NCBI GenBank assembly: GCA_000499405.2
Contig: HG738137.1
Location: forward strand, 18,684,581-18,748,580
DNA: 64,000 nucleotides
DNA from: Onchocerca volvulus
Lineage: Eukaryota > Nematoda > Chromadorea > Rhabditida > Onchocercidae
Direction: 5' to 3'
The translations under genes were made by a program, and so were the position numbers. The notes beneath the pieces are model-generated. The model had not been told where the DNA came from. It worked only from the letters and a program-made list of their open reading frames with translations, and searched no databases. Numbering within the stretch: the stretch's first letter is position 1; every line of letters begins with the position of its first letter. Shown piece after piece: positions 12,909-23,726 of the stretch.

Positions 12909-14634
12909 TTCTCTCTCACATTGCCAAATTTTTGTTGTAATCTCATAATTACTTCGGTGAAATTCCATTTGGTCAAGAATAGAAAAATGTTCAGGGATTT
13001 AAACAACAGAAATGTTTGTTAAATATTCGCTGTCATTTTAATTAAATGTAACGTTATTCAAAGTTTAGATCTGGGATTAAAAGTTAATTTTGAATCGGAA
13101 TCATTTGAAAGCTTAACTATATCACAGTATAATTATAATTTCGAAATAAGATTTAATATCAGTTTTTACTCTTTCCATACTTCAAATTAATTTGAAGTGG
13201 AAAATTCCATCCGGAGTTCTCTCGTGATTATTTTCATGAGAATAATCGATAGTAGTATGGAATGTTATTAATATGTTTGTCATGTTTCGAAAGAGGTTGA
13301 TTTGTTTTAAAATAAAATATCTAAAATATTATTGCAATTTAAAGAATTTTCAATTACTTTCCATTTTACAAAATATTGCATTCAAAAATATCATCGGTAA
13401 AACTTGGATGTTGGATTTATTGAAGCTTTGAGGCGGTAATATTTTATTGTAGTAGATTAATTAGACTTATCTTCAATAAAACCTAAACTTCAAAAACGCG
13501 AAAGTATAAAAACAATTCAAGAGCCTACAAGATTAGTACATCAATTTCGACGCAGAATTTTGTGTCGATATTCCGAGAGGGATGCGTAGAAATAGGCTTA
13601 GTTTCCTGGAACTGAACTAGTTGGAGCAGAAGAATATACCTATTTCCGTAAAACTTAAGATCTGATGGTGAAAAATATGAAAATGAATGAAATAACATTA
13701 GATCCGCGTAACTGAGGGGAGGTAGCATTAGACCTATTGAAGGTGAGTTGATGTAATGGATTCTCAAAGGGATCATCATGTGATGTATCGAAATTATCAG
13801 GAGAAATACTAAAATCCAGGATGACTCTCATAGGCAGATAGAATCAGTAATGATAATATGCTGAATTCACATAATCGTCACTATGATAATAATTATTGCG
13901 AAATCACTTAAGGATTTTCATTCGTATTACAATCGCCAAAAATATTCCGTAATTCAATAATCAAAAATTAAGTATTATGAAGTAGGAGTGAGTGGAAATG
14001 AACATATCATTTTTCTATCGATTATAAAATCTCGTTCTTATCAGGGATGTTTTTTCATTACCTGGATATGAAAAAAGAGTATTAATTAACCAATCAGCAA
14101 AAATACCGAGCGAAATCTCAAGTATTAATTATCCATGAGACAGCGAAAACATTCGTATGTATCGTAGTGGAATCGAGAATTCTAATTTTTTGATTTCTTG
14201 TGAGCGTTGATCCTCGCCATTCAATCGTCATTGATCGCAGGATTCGGACAAATTAAAATGTTTGGAGGCGGATGTCATCAGATAGGATGGATTGTAGCAG
14301 TATATCATTTTGAAGAATCAATCTAAAAGTTTGGAAGAACGCTGGCTAATCCTTCCCAAGCTATTCGTCCGGCAGGATTAAATGATAAATGACAGGTTTT
14401 CTGATATTTCGCGATGGAATGATTAGCTATCGTATAATTGCATAAAATAAAATGAAGTTTAGATTTCAAATAATCTTTAGCTTGGCTCTTTACGACCAAA
14501 GATAACAGCAAATTCTTTTTTTATTGTTCACGATTTTCGCCAAAAATTTATAACGCAATAAACAGCTTCAAATTTGTCATTTAAAAATTTTAATTAATTT
14601 GATTTTAAATCAAACAGTAATTTCAGTAATTAGT
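12909..14634. other. Intergenic between convergent genes
   Basis: This holds the 3' flank of PEX12 and of the membrane-protein gene on the other strand. An 84-codon minus-strand frame at 13525-13779 has no homolog I recognise and no supporting splice structure. Several AATAAA-like motifs occur (for example near 13310), but none stands out. Nothing else is seen. Confidence 0.4.
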
Positions 14635-16378
14635 TTAAAGAGATATCTCTTTATTTTCTGATGATGATTTCTTGGACGAATTTTGCTTTGATGATGATGA
14701 ATCGATTACTGACGATTGTTGGCCAATTGATTCGGGGGCCTGTGTAGGAGATATTTCGATTGATGATGCGCTGGCTGATCCACTTTTTTCCATCGCTTGC
14801 ATTTCTTTTTGCATTTTCATGGCGTATTCAAACATATTTGCATAATGCTGCAAAATAATTGAAATTTGTACTTGATTACAATACTTTTAGATGTGTCGTT
14901 GAAATATCTCTGAAAAGAAAAAAGATTTGTAGAATTCAGAAGTTTTTAAGATTCTTTTATTTAAAAAAAAAAAAAGGCTTGATATATTCTATAATATAAT
15001 TTTAATTTTTGTCTAATATACCGGAACCTATACAAAGCTAAACAAAACCAACCGAATCTCGCAAAGCATGAAATGCAGCATTTTCCTCAGTGGAGCGCTT
15101 CTCTTTTCCTTCATCGATAGTTTCCGAAAATTTTACGGTTGGTGCTGGTGTTGGTGGTTCTGGCTATAAAACAGAATGGAAAAACAATGAAATGTAAATA
15201 GCGATCATTTGATATCTTTGAAAATTACTAGATTGAAACCAAAAAGAGCTACGGAAGGATAGAAATATTCGGATGAAATTGAAATTCATTCTGTCATTTC
15301 TAACCATAAATGTACAAATAATTGTCACATGTCACCAAATATATATATATATATATGAATTTCCAAAAATTTCTCGAATCTGGCATTTGTTTTACTAATG
15401 ATTAACATATCATCTTAATCATTCTTTTATATATGAAATAATTTCAACGAACAGAAAATAAATGTCCCATCGTTCTCGCCCTTGGCTGATATGTTTCCAA
15501 TACATTTGATTCATCAAAGAAGGCTTTTCGAGCTCTAAAATTCCGCCATCCTATATTTTTTTTTTATAAAATCTTCAGAAAAAGAATGAATATCTTCAAT
15601 AGAATTAAATATTGCATTTAAGAAGAATATTGCTAAAATATAATCGAAACTACGAGAAGTGCTGTAAATAATGACTGTTTGCTATTTTATCATTAGTGCA
15701 GTATGTCATTTGATGTTGTTGCAGCTGCAAATCTAATATGCTTGCATAATGAAACTTCGTAATACAGGATAGCTGGATGTTATCAAAAAATATTTTCAGA
15801 TTTTCAAATTATCAATTTCTTCAATTGATCAATTCAATGAAAGATTCACCTCTCTTCTAAACTGGAAATATTATGAGATTAAGAACCTGGTTAAAGCACG
15901 GGAATGTATACTCATCCAGACATGTCCAAAGAATGCAACGAATAAAATCAGAAAACCAGCAATTTTAGAAGTGCCACTTCCTTTGCCCATTATTTGGCAT
16001 AACTGACATATGGAAGCCATTGTTATCAGCACAATCAAACTAACCAACAATCGTAATCTGAAATATAAACTAATCAACAATTATAGCCTGAAAATTTCTG
16101 CCTGATACTGAATGATTTCTTGCAATTAATTTAGCTCATTACTAATTAGCCTCATCTATTACTTCTTTATTAGCACTTACTTGAAAGGGATCACAAGCAT
16201 CAACGAATACTTGGAAGAGGTCATATCAAAGGTATTTCCCATTATCGATTATTTGAAATAGAAAAATAACCTCAGTAAATACCTACCTGATAGTTGCCGC
16301 ACTTTTGGAGGAAGAATCAGTCGAGCCGCTTGAGCTAGAAGCAGCATGCGAAGCCGAACTCATAGCACTTTTCACCAT
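14635..16378 (-). CDS. Unrecognised protein with two membrane segments and Ser-rich ends
   Basis: Five exons give a continuous 215-residue frame: 16378-16287, 16057-15912, 15534-15449, 15163-15053 and 14847-14635. The N-terminus is a Ser/Ala-rich tail (ASSSSGSTDSSSK). Two hydrophobic spans follow, LLVSLIVLITMASICQL and IAGFLILFVAFFGHVWM, separated by a short basic/Gly loop. Then come a conserved-looking soluble stretch (NQMYWKHISQGRERWDIYF), a Pro-rich link (PEPPTPAPTVKF), a charged helix and a Ser/Lys-rich C-terminus. I do not recognise the family. The donor of exon 2 (ATG A|GTATAC) was chosen because it alone puts exon 3 in its clean frame. The gene lies 3' of RPAP1 on the same strand, 690 bases away. 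Coding status is well supported; the exact joins are inferred. Confidence 0.65.
16181..16242 (-). other. Candidate alternative first exon of the two-membrane-segment protein
   Basis: A short frame MGNTFDMTSSKYSLMLVIPF ends in AA|GTAAGT, phase 2, exactly the phase of the annotated first exon, so it would splice onto the same second exon (acceptor at 16057). It has no in-phase acceptor linking it to the Ser-rich first exon, so it would be an alternative start rather than an extra exon. Confidence 0.35.
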
Positions 16379-17068
16379 CTTTCAACCGCTCCCCAATATA
16401 AACAAATTATAGCAATACCACACCTCCCTGATAATCATTCATTATAAATGAAACAGTAGACGTAGAAATTTGCATATTTCTCAATTAATGAGCAAATTTG
16501 TATTTAATTTGCCACTGCACTAGCACTTCTTTGGAAAAATCGGGGAGAAAAGAAGGAGGAACAAAAGCGATTTCGAGACTTTATAAATTACCGAGGACTA
16601 TCTGCATACAAACTTTTTTCTTAACATTCCTCTCCATCCATCGCTTCAGAAGAATGAGACTTCGGGAATATAAACGAAAGTAAGATCAGACTTTTATTGC
16701 CTTTCAAAATCAACAATATGTAAACATAAAGCAGTCATATCATGACAAAATTTAACAACATAACTAGATTACATATATCTTTGCTGCTTCAAAAGCATTT
16801 CCACGGAGTCAAATTACATTTAATAGTATTTTAATCTATTCATATTTCATTTCGGTAAGTACTGGCTGCTAGCAGAATTAAAATTCAAATTCTTCGATAG
16901 TATTTTCGTCTGCAATCATTGCCTGATTTAAGAGGATTGCAATCACTGCCTGATCTTCGTGATTCAGCACCTTTTCGTTTCCAATCTTTCGCAGATATTG
17001 AGAATCGTAAAGCAAATAAACTGAGCAAAAATATTAAAACAGAATTACTAACAAGCAGGGAATATGTT
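16379..17068. other. Intergenic between RPAP1 and the membrane-protein gene
   Basis: AT-rich with no exon I can support. It serves as the RPAP1 3' flank and the upstream region of the membrane-protein gene. Confidence 0.4.
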
Positions 17069-20000
17069 TTAACTTGACTGGAAATCTGAATAACCGGTTA
17101 ACGATTGCCTAAGCGTAAGTACCAAATTATCATACTGCTTCATTATTTCCATATCCTGAAATGTGAGGCATTTATTTTGCATTCGAAGTAAGACATTCAG
17201 GTAAATTATTGTCAAAGGTTAATATCATTTCATTTCTAATGTCAGCAGTAATGCAAGCCAGAATTATCCAAATCAACTATTCGGAAAAGATTAATAATAT
17301 CAATTTAAAATTTTTTTCATCGACGAATTACGAGTGACATTCTAAATTCAATAAAAGGGAAAAGAAAAAAAAAAAACTAACAAACTTCTCATCAACACTT
17401 CTTTTCATATGCAACTGAATGAAATATTCCAATTCAGATGATGCGATTTCATATACAAGTTGGTTACGATTTTTCATGATAATACTATCTCGAATTGCTT
17501 CAGCATAGGTACGAAGCAACTTTTCAAACTGAGAAAAATATTTCAGCTCAATAACTCCATTCTCATTCATTCGACGAGCAGCCATCAAATTTAATAAAAA
17601 TACCTGCAGACAATTTCTTCTCAATTTCCGAAGAATTAATAATAAAATCTACTGCCATTTTGTCGAGAACAGTTAGATATGTCATCCGAGAGGGAGTAAA
17701 CGAAATCACTGTATATAACTACTGGAGTGGATAATAATCTAGAATTTTTACCGAAAGATGACCAGCCAGAATTATGCAGATGCTTGAATAACCCACAAAA
17801 AAATAAATTAAAAAAATTTGAAAAATGATAATAATAACCAAGTGTAATCATGTGTCCTTTACAAGCTCTTAATAAAGTTTTAATCTCAAAAGGAGAGAAA
17901 AAAAATGATGTTTGCAGTTAAACAATAATTGATTGTTCATTGCCTCAGATCAAGTCATTTAACATACGACATGGATTTTGAAAATTTAAATCATCAATTC
18001 AAATTGTTAGTCAAACGGGAGATAGTAACAAAAATTCAAAGGAATAAATCAGAAAACCCGGAAACTTTCGCATTAAAATTACAATAAGCTAACCCCAGAA
18101 TCTTTTTTTACGACCATTTGCCGAACAATATTTCTATTCGGTGTCCAAATAGCGCACTTCATCAATAAACTATCCAAAGATCGATGATTAGCATAAGCAC
18201 CAAGTAGAATAAATAAAGTGAAATTTTCATCGCCCATAGAAAACTCTTCGAAATGTTGAAGAAGATCTTCATAACTGCAAAAATTGTTCCGAAAATTATA
18301 TAACCGATATAGAGAGACAAGGAAAATTCATAATAGTTCCGATATTAAAATCTGTTTCATAATTAATCAGAAAAAACTAACAAAGACTCAAATGAATCTA
18401 ATCCAGCAATAGGTTCTTTTAATACTAAGCGCAGAAGTCCATCACGAGCTTTCGGTTCCAAGTAATCATGCAAAAATCGACTTAGACATTGCGATATACA
18501 TTCATCCTTGAAAATTTCAGGACCTAAGAAACGAAGTAAAAGTAGAAACATTAATTTCGAGCCAAATATCAAAATTGTTGAATAAAAATAGCAATACAAA
18601 TCCCGGATAACAAAACTTATTAATATACATCACCATTTGCTTCTCTGTGGAAAATAAGCTTTATATGGTGAACTCCATTTTAGCACCAGCATTTGGAAGT
18701 TCCTTCGATTTGGAAAAGTATTTCTCAAAAATGATTAAAAACTGGACTAAAAAAGAAGAAAGAGAAATAAGAATAAAAGGAAGGAAACATGAATAATATT
18801 AATATCATACGCACAATCTCTAACAAAGTTTTGGGATCTCTTATGGCATCCTTAATGAGAGAAAATCAAAATCAATAAACAAGATAATTCTCTTCAACCA
18901 GCAGCTCAATATTAATTTTTATGTTTAAGGTTGGAATGACTTGAAATTTTCTAGCACAGTTAGTAATATTAAATTAATACAATATCAGCAACTAAACTAG
19001 TCATATAAATTCAAAATGCAAAATATGATAGAAAAATACCAAATAAAAGAAATATAGCGAAGAATCAACTAGCAATCCAAATAGCTGCTTATCAGAAATT
19101 TTGTAATAACCACAATACTTACCCATTATGAAAATTTCTGCTAAGTGAACGAAAATTTCACCAGGCGTGGCAAAAGCATAGTACAAAGTGGGTCTTTCCA
19201 CCATAATCAACAAAGTCCAAAACAGTGACAATCGCACTACCACGAGATCTTGTAAAGTTGATTTCCTGAAAAACTTTTCACAACTCTTGACCAAAAACAC
19301 GGATGACACCAACAAGAAACTTGACAAAATTTAGTTTTTCGTTATTTATCATAGAAAAGATAAATTAACACTACATGAAATAATGAAAGATATAGCAAGA
19401 AGAATTGGTTTTTTTTTTCTAAATTTCGTCGTCATTTTCAAATAAATTATATCACTACTATAACTATACCAATAACTTTCGACTTTCGAAAGATTCTCTG
19501 CTGTGCGTCTATTTTACTAAGTGGTACTATCGTTGTAATGAAATAAATAATTATGAATATATCAAAACTAAAAGTGAGCATCATTTACATTACATATAAC
19601 GAGTTACGATTGATACTAGTATTTCGTCCAAAATCAATTTCGACGTACACATATATTAAGTGTACGCACTGAATAGACTTTAAGTTTTTGTTCGAAATCA
19701 ACAAAGAATCAATATTAACAAGTCACAGAAAAACTAATACCCGTCTTTCTGCATAACATCCAGAACTTTTCGAATGGGAGACAACATCCATGCTGTTTTT
19801 CCAAATGGATCTATACCTTCAGCGAAATGAATTGATAAATTACCATCTTTTTCTTTCCTTAAATGACAAAATACATTTCACTTGCAAAGAACTGAAAATT
19901 TTAAAAATTGAAAATCGACGCTTATGAAAGGAATTTAATTACTTTAAGGATGAGATACCTTTGTTCTAAGTAAAGACCTTTAATTGCATTCAAATTGGCC

Positions 20001-23000
20001 CGAGCATTCTCCAATAAATCATCACCACCAGCATAATCCCTACAGTGCTTGTTTAGATAAGAGATTCCAATGAATACAAGAAAATCGCATTGGTAAACTA
20101 CGGAATAAAATTTAAAATACGATCAGAAAACCTTTGAAATTGCAATTAAACGAGTTCGTATCTAAACAATTTATTTAGGAAGATTAACTGAAAATTATTG
20201 TTCTTCATTGCTAGATATTAAATGCTCATTTTCATTAAATCACTTTATTCAAAAATTCTAAATACTTGGGCGGTGTTTTTAAATTATCGAACAGTCTAAT
20301 TATATTTTGTTGCTGCCGTGGCACTATTGTGCGCATGCATTTCGTAGCCATATCCAGCTGTGCTGCATCCTATAAAATTTGAGACTAAGAACTTTCCCTC
20401 TTCCAGAAAAATTGTTATAATCTAATTATTGATTATTTCGATATCATATAACAAATCGCACCGCAGAACAGTTTAATCTTAATAAACATGATATAGATAT
20501 AAAATTGAGCTCAGATGTTTTCATTAGAAATAGAAAATGAAAATAAAATTACCGCAGCCAATCGCATATAAGAGCTATCCAATTTCTTTATTTTCGAATC
20601 CTCATGAAATACTGAACTGTTTTTTTCTAAATCAAATATTTCTAGCTCTTTGATTCTGTCGGTAACTTCTTGATTTGTACTAGCACAGACATCTGATGTT
20701 ACACCTTTTGCTCTGCCAGTCGATTTTTCTGTCTGCTGAGGTACTAAATCTACAACAAAGCGTGTATCAAATATTCTTAACCATAATCAATGGGAATAGG
20801 TTACTTGAGAGCATTATTTATAATATTATAAGTTAAAATAAAATAATACTTGAATTAGTTTGCTTCGCATTCCATTGCTTTTTCTTTTTTGCTCTGTTTC
20901 GTAAGAAATCGAGTAATTTTGGATCTGGAAACCGAAAATGTACAAAATTTCATTCACGTTTATTAGCATTAGTTCACTTTTTTCTCTTCCGTCAAATTTT
21001 CCCATTCCCTCTTTTTTCTTTCTCTGATGCATAGATAATCAACGAAAGATCGCAAAGGTTACCAAAACGTTCCACAATTTCTTGTTTCGCCTTTTCAATC
21101 TCTTGTATGCTCATTTTCTCTATTCTCTGCAAGTTTTCGAGCTCAATTTCTCCACTGATATCATTCATTATCGGTTTTGCAACAACTGAGGTTGAAGCTT
21201 CAGCATTATCGTGATCTACAATAAAGACCAATATAACTTGAATGCAAACAAAATAAAGTTATTTATTGATAAATAAATTATTCGATTCTGAGAATATTTT
21301 AAAAAGCGAATAAAATAGCACAAAGACTGTTAGCCCTAGGAAAATGGGAAAAAAAAAAATGCTTAACCATCAATTCTACCGTGCAATCTGTCAAACTCTA
21401 TTGCAAAAAAACTTTTTTCGTTTGCTGAAAAATTTTTCACGGAGCTGTCGACACTGTTATAATACCTGTAAAATAATAAATAATGCACAATCAAGTCTTT
21501 CTGAACTTGAAGTTTATATTCCAAAGAAAAATTTGCCTATTATATTTTTTTCGTATAAAAAAAAATAATAGAAATAAATAAAATATAAATATTTATTTAA
21601 AAAAAGCATTTGCTTAAATTCCGAAGTTAAAACTCTTACTTAGATAAGTCCAGGACATCAGGAAATCCCTCGTCTTTTGCATAATCTTCACATTTTGTTA
21701 AATTTGAACAATCATATAGCTGATCAATATTATGTAAAAACTCTATACTCCGTTCCTGCAACAAAATTTAAGATTAATGCAATGAATTAAAGGCGAAGAA
21801 TCTAATACAATTTAAGCCAAGATCTTAAATGTAATTGAAATTTTGAGATTTCGAGAATGCAAAGTATGATGGCCTGTTAAGTACTTCTTGATTTCGAGGC
21901 TTCTGATATAAAATTGCTTCCATAACAGCGCTATAACTACTGCTAAAAGATCATGCAAAAAGAATATTAAGAATTCGTTCATTTTTTTGCTTCATAAATC
22001 TGAAAATATGCATCACCTGTACAGTAAGTTCGACGACATTTGCTTCCTCTTCAGCTAAAGAATCAAGATCGAGGGAGAAACGACCAGCAAGTTTGTCAAT
22101 TTGCCGACTTTTTCCAGCGAAGGAATTGCTGTTATCAGGAGTTCGTTCTTTGCATCTTTTCTTGAACATCTACAATATAGCAGATTTCATTGGCACAATA
22201 ATCTAGACTGATAGGGAATACTATAAGTTCAAAAAACATATAAGCTGGTTTTTTTATTTTCCATTTCATTCGTTCCACATATTTTTGATCCTATATACTT
22301 ATAACTGTTAATTAAAAGTACAAACCATCGATTGTCGAAGCACTGGAATTGTTCTATTCGTTATTTATTTCAGAGTTCGTGTATCCAAAAAGTAATTAAA
22401 AGACGATATTAGACTACTTTTAAGTATTCAAGAATTGAATATAATATTAAAAAATAAAGAATCGATTTAAAACTAATTGAATAACAGCATAAATTCTTTT
22501 TCATTTCCATCAGTCTTATACTAATTCATTATTATAACGAAAAGTCAATGAAAACCTACGCAAATACTAGGCATATGTATGAAAAATTAATCAATTTGCT
22601 TTGATTTATAAAAGTGACAGTAACCTCCTTTTGCATTCGCAACAGATCTTCCTCAGTATCATTCGCACGCGGACGGTGAACTTCCATCATTTCCATTTCC
22701 AACAGATTGTTTTCACTAAAATCTGAAGAGAAAATTGCTTCAGAAATAGGTTTACAATGATAAATTTAGCACGATATTGATATAAAGTGAACAGTGCATG
22801 TAATTTAGGGCGACTGAAACTCTCAATCAACCAAAATAACAAAATAAGCTGAATGGAGCTAGAATAAGAGTGGTTAATGGAACTAAAGTAAGAGTGACCA
22901 ATGGAACTAAAGCAAGAGTGACCAATGGAACTAAGGCAAGAGTGACCTATGGGACTAAAGCAAGGGTGACCTATGGAACTAAAATAAGATTGACCTATGG

Positions 23001-23517
23001 AACTAAAGTAAGAGTGACCTATGGAACCTCAGGAAAATCTTAATCAAACATTCATACACAAAATTTGACGTTTTCTTCTCACTTCACGACAATTTTTTGA
23101 GGCAAAAATAAAAAAAAAAAAACTTTTCAAGTGCAATAAGGAAATTGCAAAAGATGAAAAGAATTGCTCGACGGCAAGAAATACAAATACTATAAAATTT
23201 AAGATGAAAAAGAAAGATGAAATATGCAAAATAATGCGACATGATGGTGAGAGAACTAACGATAAGTCAGTACACAATGTTACGAGAGACTTAAAAAAAA
23301 AGACAAGATAGCAACAGTTCCGACGAAGAGAAAGCGAGAAAAAGAGCGAGATAATGAAATTAGAGTGAAATGTGAGATGAAGAATGGAGAAAAAGATGAT
23401 AGTACTCGTGGAGATTCCATGACATGTAATGCATTTATATGAAAGTATACTAGAAGGGTCGGTTAGAGATAGATAGGTTTTACCGTTTTGGGATTTCGAT
23501 CGTGGGAACTGTGACAT
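17069..23517 (-). CDS. RPAP1: RNA polymerase II-associated protein 1 (RPAP1)
   Basis: Eighteen exons keep one frame of about 729 residues: 23517-23484, 22722-22625, 22169-22017, 21755-21640, 21453-21380, 21215-21063, 20924-20850, 20749-20553, 20369-20244, 20047-19959, 19857-19741, 19265-19040, 18850-18811, 18746-18687, 18523-18382, 18274-18094, 17603-17382 and 17155-17069. RPAP1 links Pol II to regulatory and assembly factors. Diagnostic pieces: RPRANDTEEDLLRMQKE (N-terminal RPAP1 motif), NEKSFFAIEF, ELENLQRIEKMSIQEI followed by DPKLLDFLRNR (RPAP1_N), VERPTLYYAFATPGEIF, and AGLDSFESFYEDLLQHFEEF (RPAP1_C). The protein is about half the length of human RPAP1, the central region being much reduced. 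The exon 10 acceptor (TCTAAACAAG|CAC) is weak: the longer open frame upstream does not fit the phase. The start ATG at 23517 is followed after 34 bases by a good donor whose phase fits exon 2; an ATG at 22696 is the alternative. Confidence 0.87.
22853..23027. repeat. 24-bp minisatellite in the first RPAP1 intron
   Basis: Seven full copies plus a partial, each exactly 24 bases, begin at 22853, 22877, 22901, 22925, 22949, 22973, 22997 and 23021. The consensus is ATGGAACTAAAGTAAGAGTG plus ACCA. Copies differ only by substitutions. The period is a multiple of three, so the array is open in one frame on each strand, but no start codon or usable splice sites bring it into a gene. Confidence 0.9.
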
Positions 23518-23726
23518 GTTGACCTTTGTATTGCACGGAAATCGATTATTGGATTCTGCTATTGAAAGGTAGCTACCGTTGATGAGTAATTCCGTTTATC
23601 GTGATTCATCATGATAACTATCACGATTTGTCGTAATAACTGTCCCACTTACCACGATTTGATATTGTTGCAAAGTTCTGTTGTGGTTTCGATTTTCTGT
23701 TTTCAGGAATTCGTTGCGTTATCAGT
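23518..23726. promoter_or_regulatory. Likely bidirectional promoter between RPAP1 and the FUNDC gene
   Basis: Only about 210 bases separate the two divergent start codons. The stretch contains several related CACGATTTG/CGTGATT elements (near 23593-23665, e.g. TATCACGATTTG and TACCACGATTTG). On the FUNDC side TTTTCAG (ends 23706) and TTATCAG (ends 23725) are likely trans-splice acceptors. Promoter function is inferred from position. Confidence 0.45.

Noticed and set aside
13525..13779. 84-codon minus-strand frame between PEX12 and the membrane-protein gene
   Set aside because: No homology or splice structure recognised; in convergent 3' flanks.
15342..15357. (AT)n microsatellite in an intron of the membrane-protein gene
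   Set aside because: Short simple repeat, ordinary for AT-rich DNA; another at about 53299-53312 is equally unremarkable.
22853..23027. CRISPR-like array
   Set aside because: Copies are contiguous 24-mers without spacers, in a eukaryotic intron; it is a minisatellite.
23044..23517. 157-codon minus-strand open frame
   Set aside because: Only its first 11 codons look like RPAP1 exon 1; a good donor (G|GTAAAA) follows and the rest is Ser/Phe low-complexity reading through intron.
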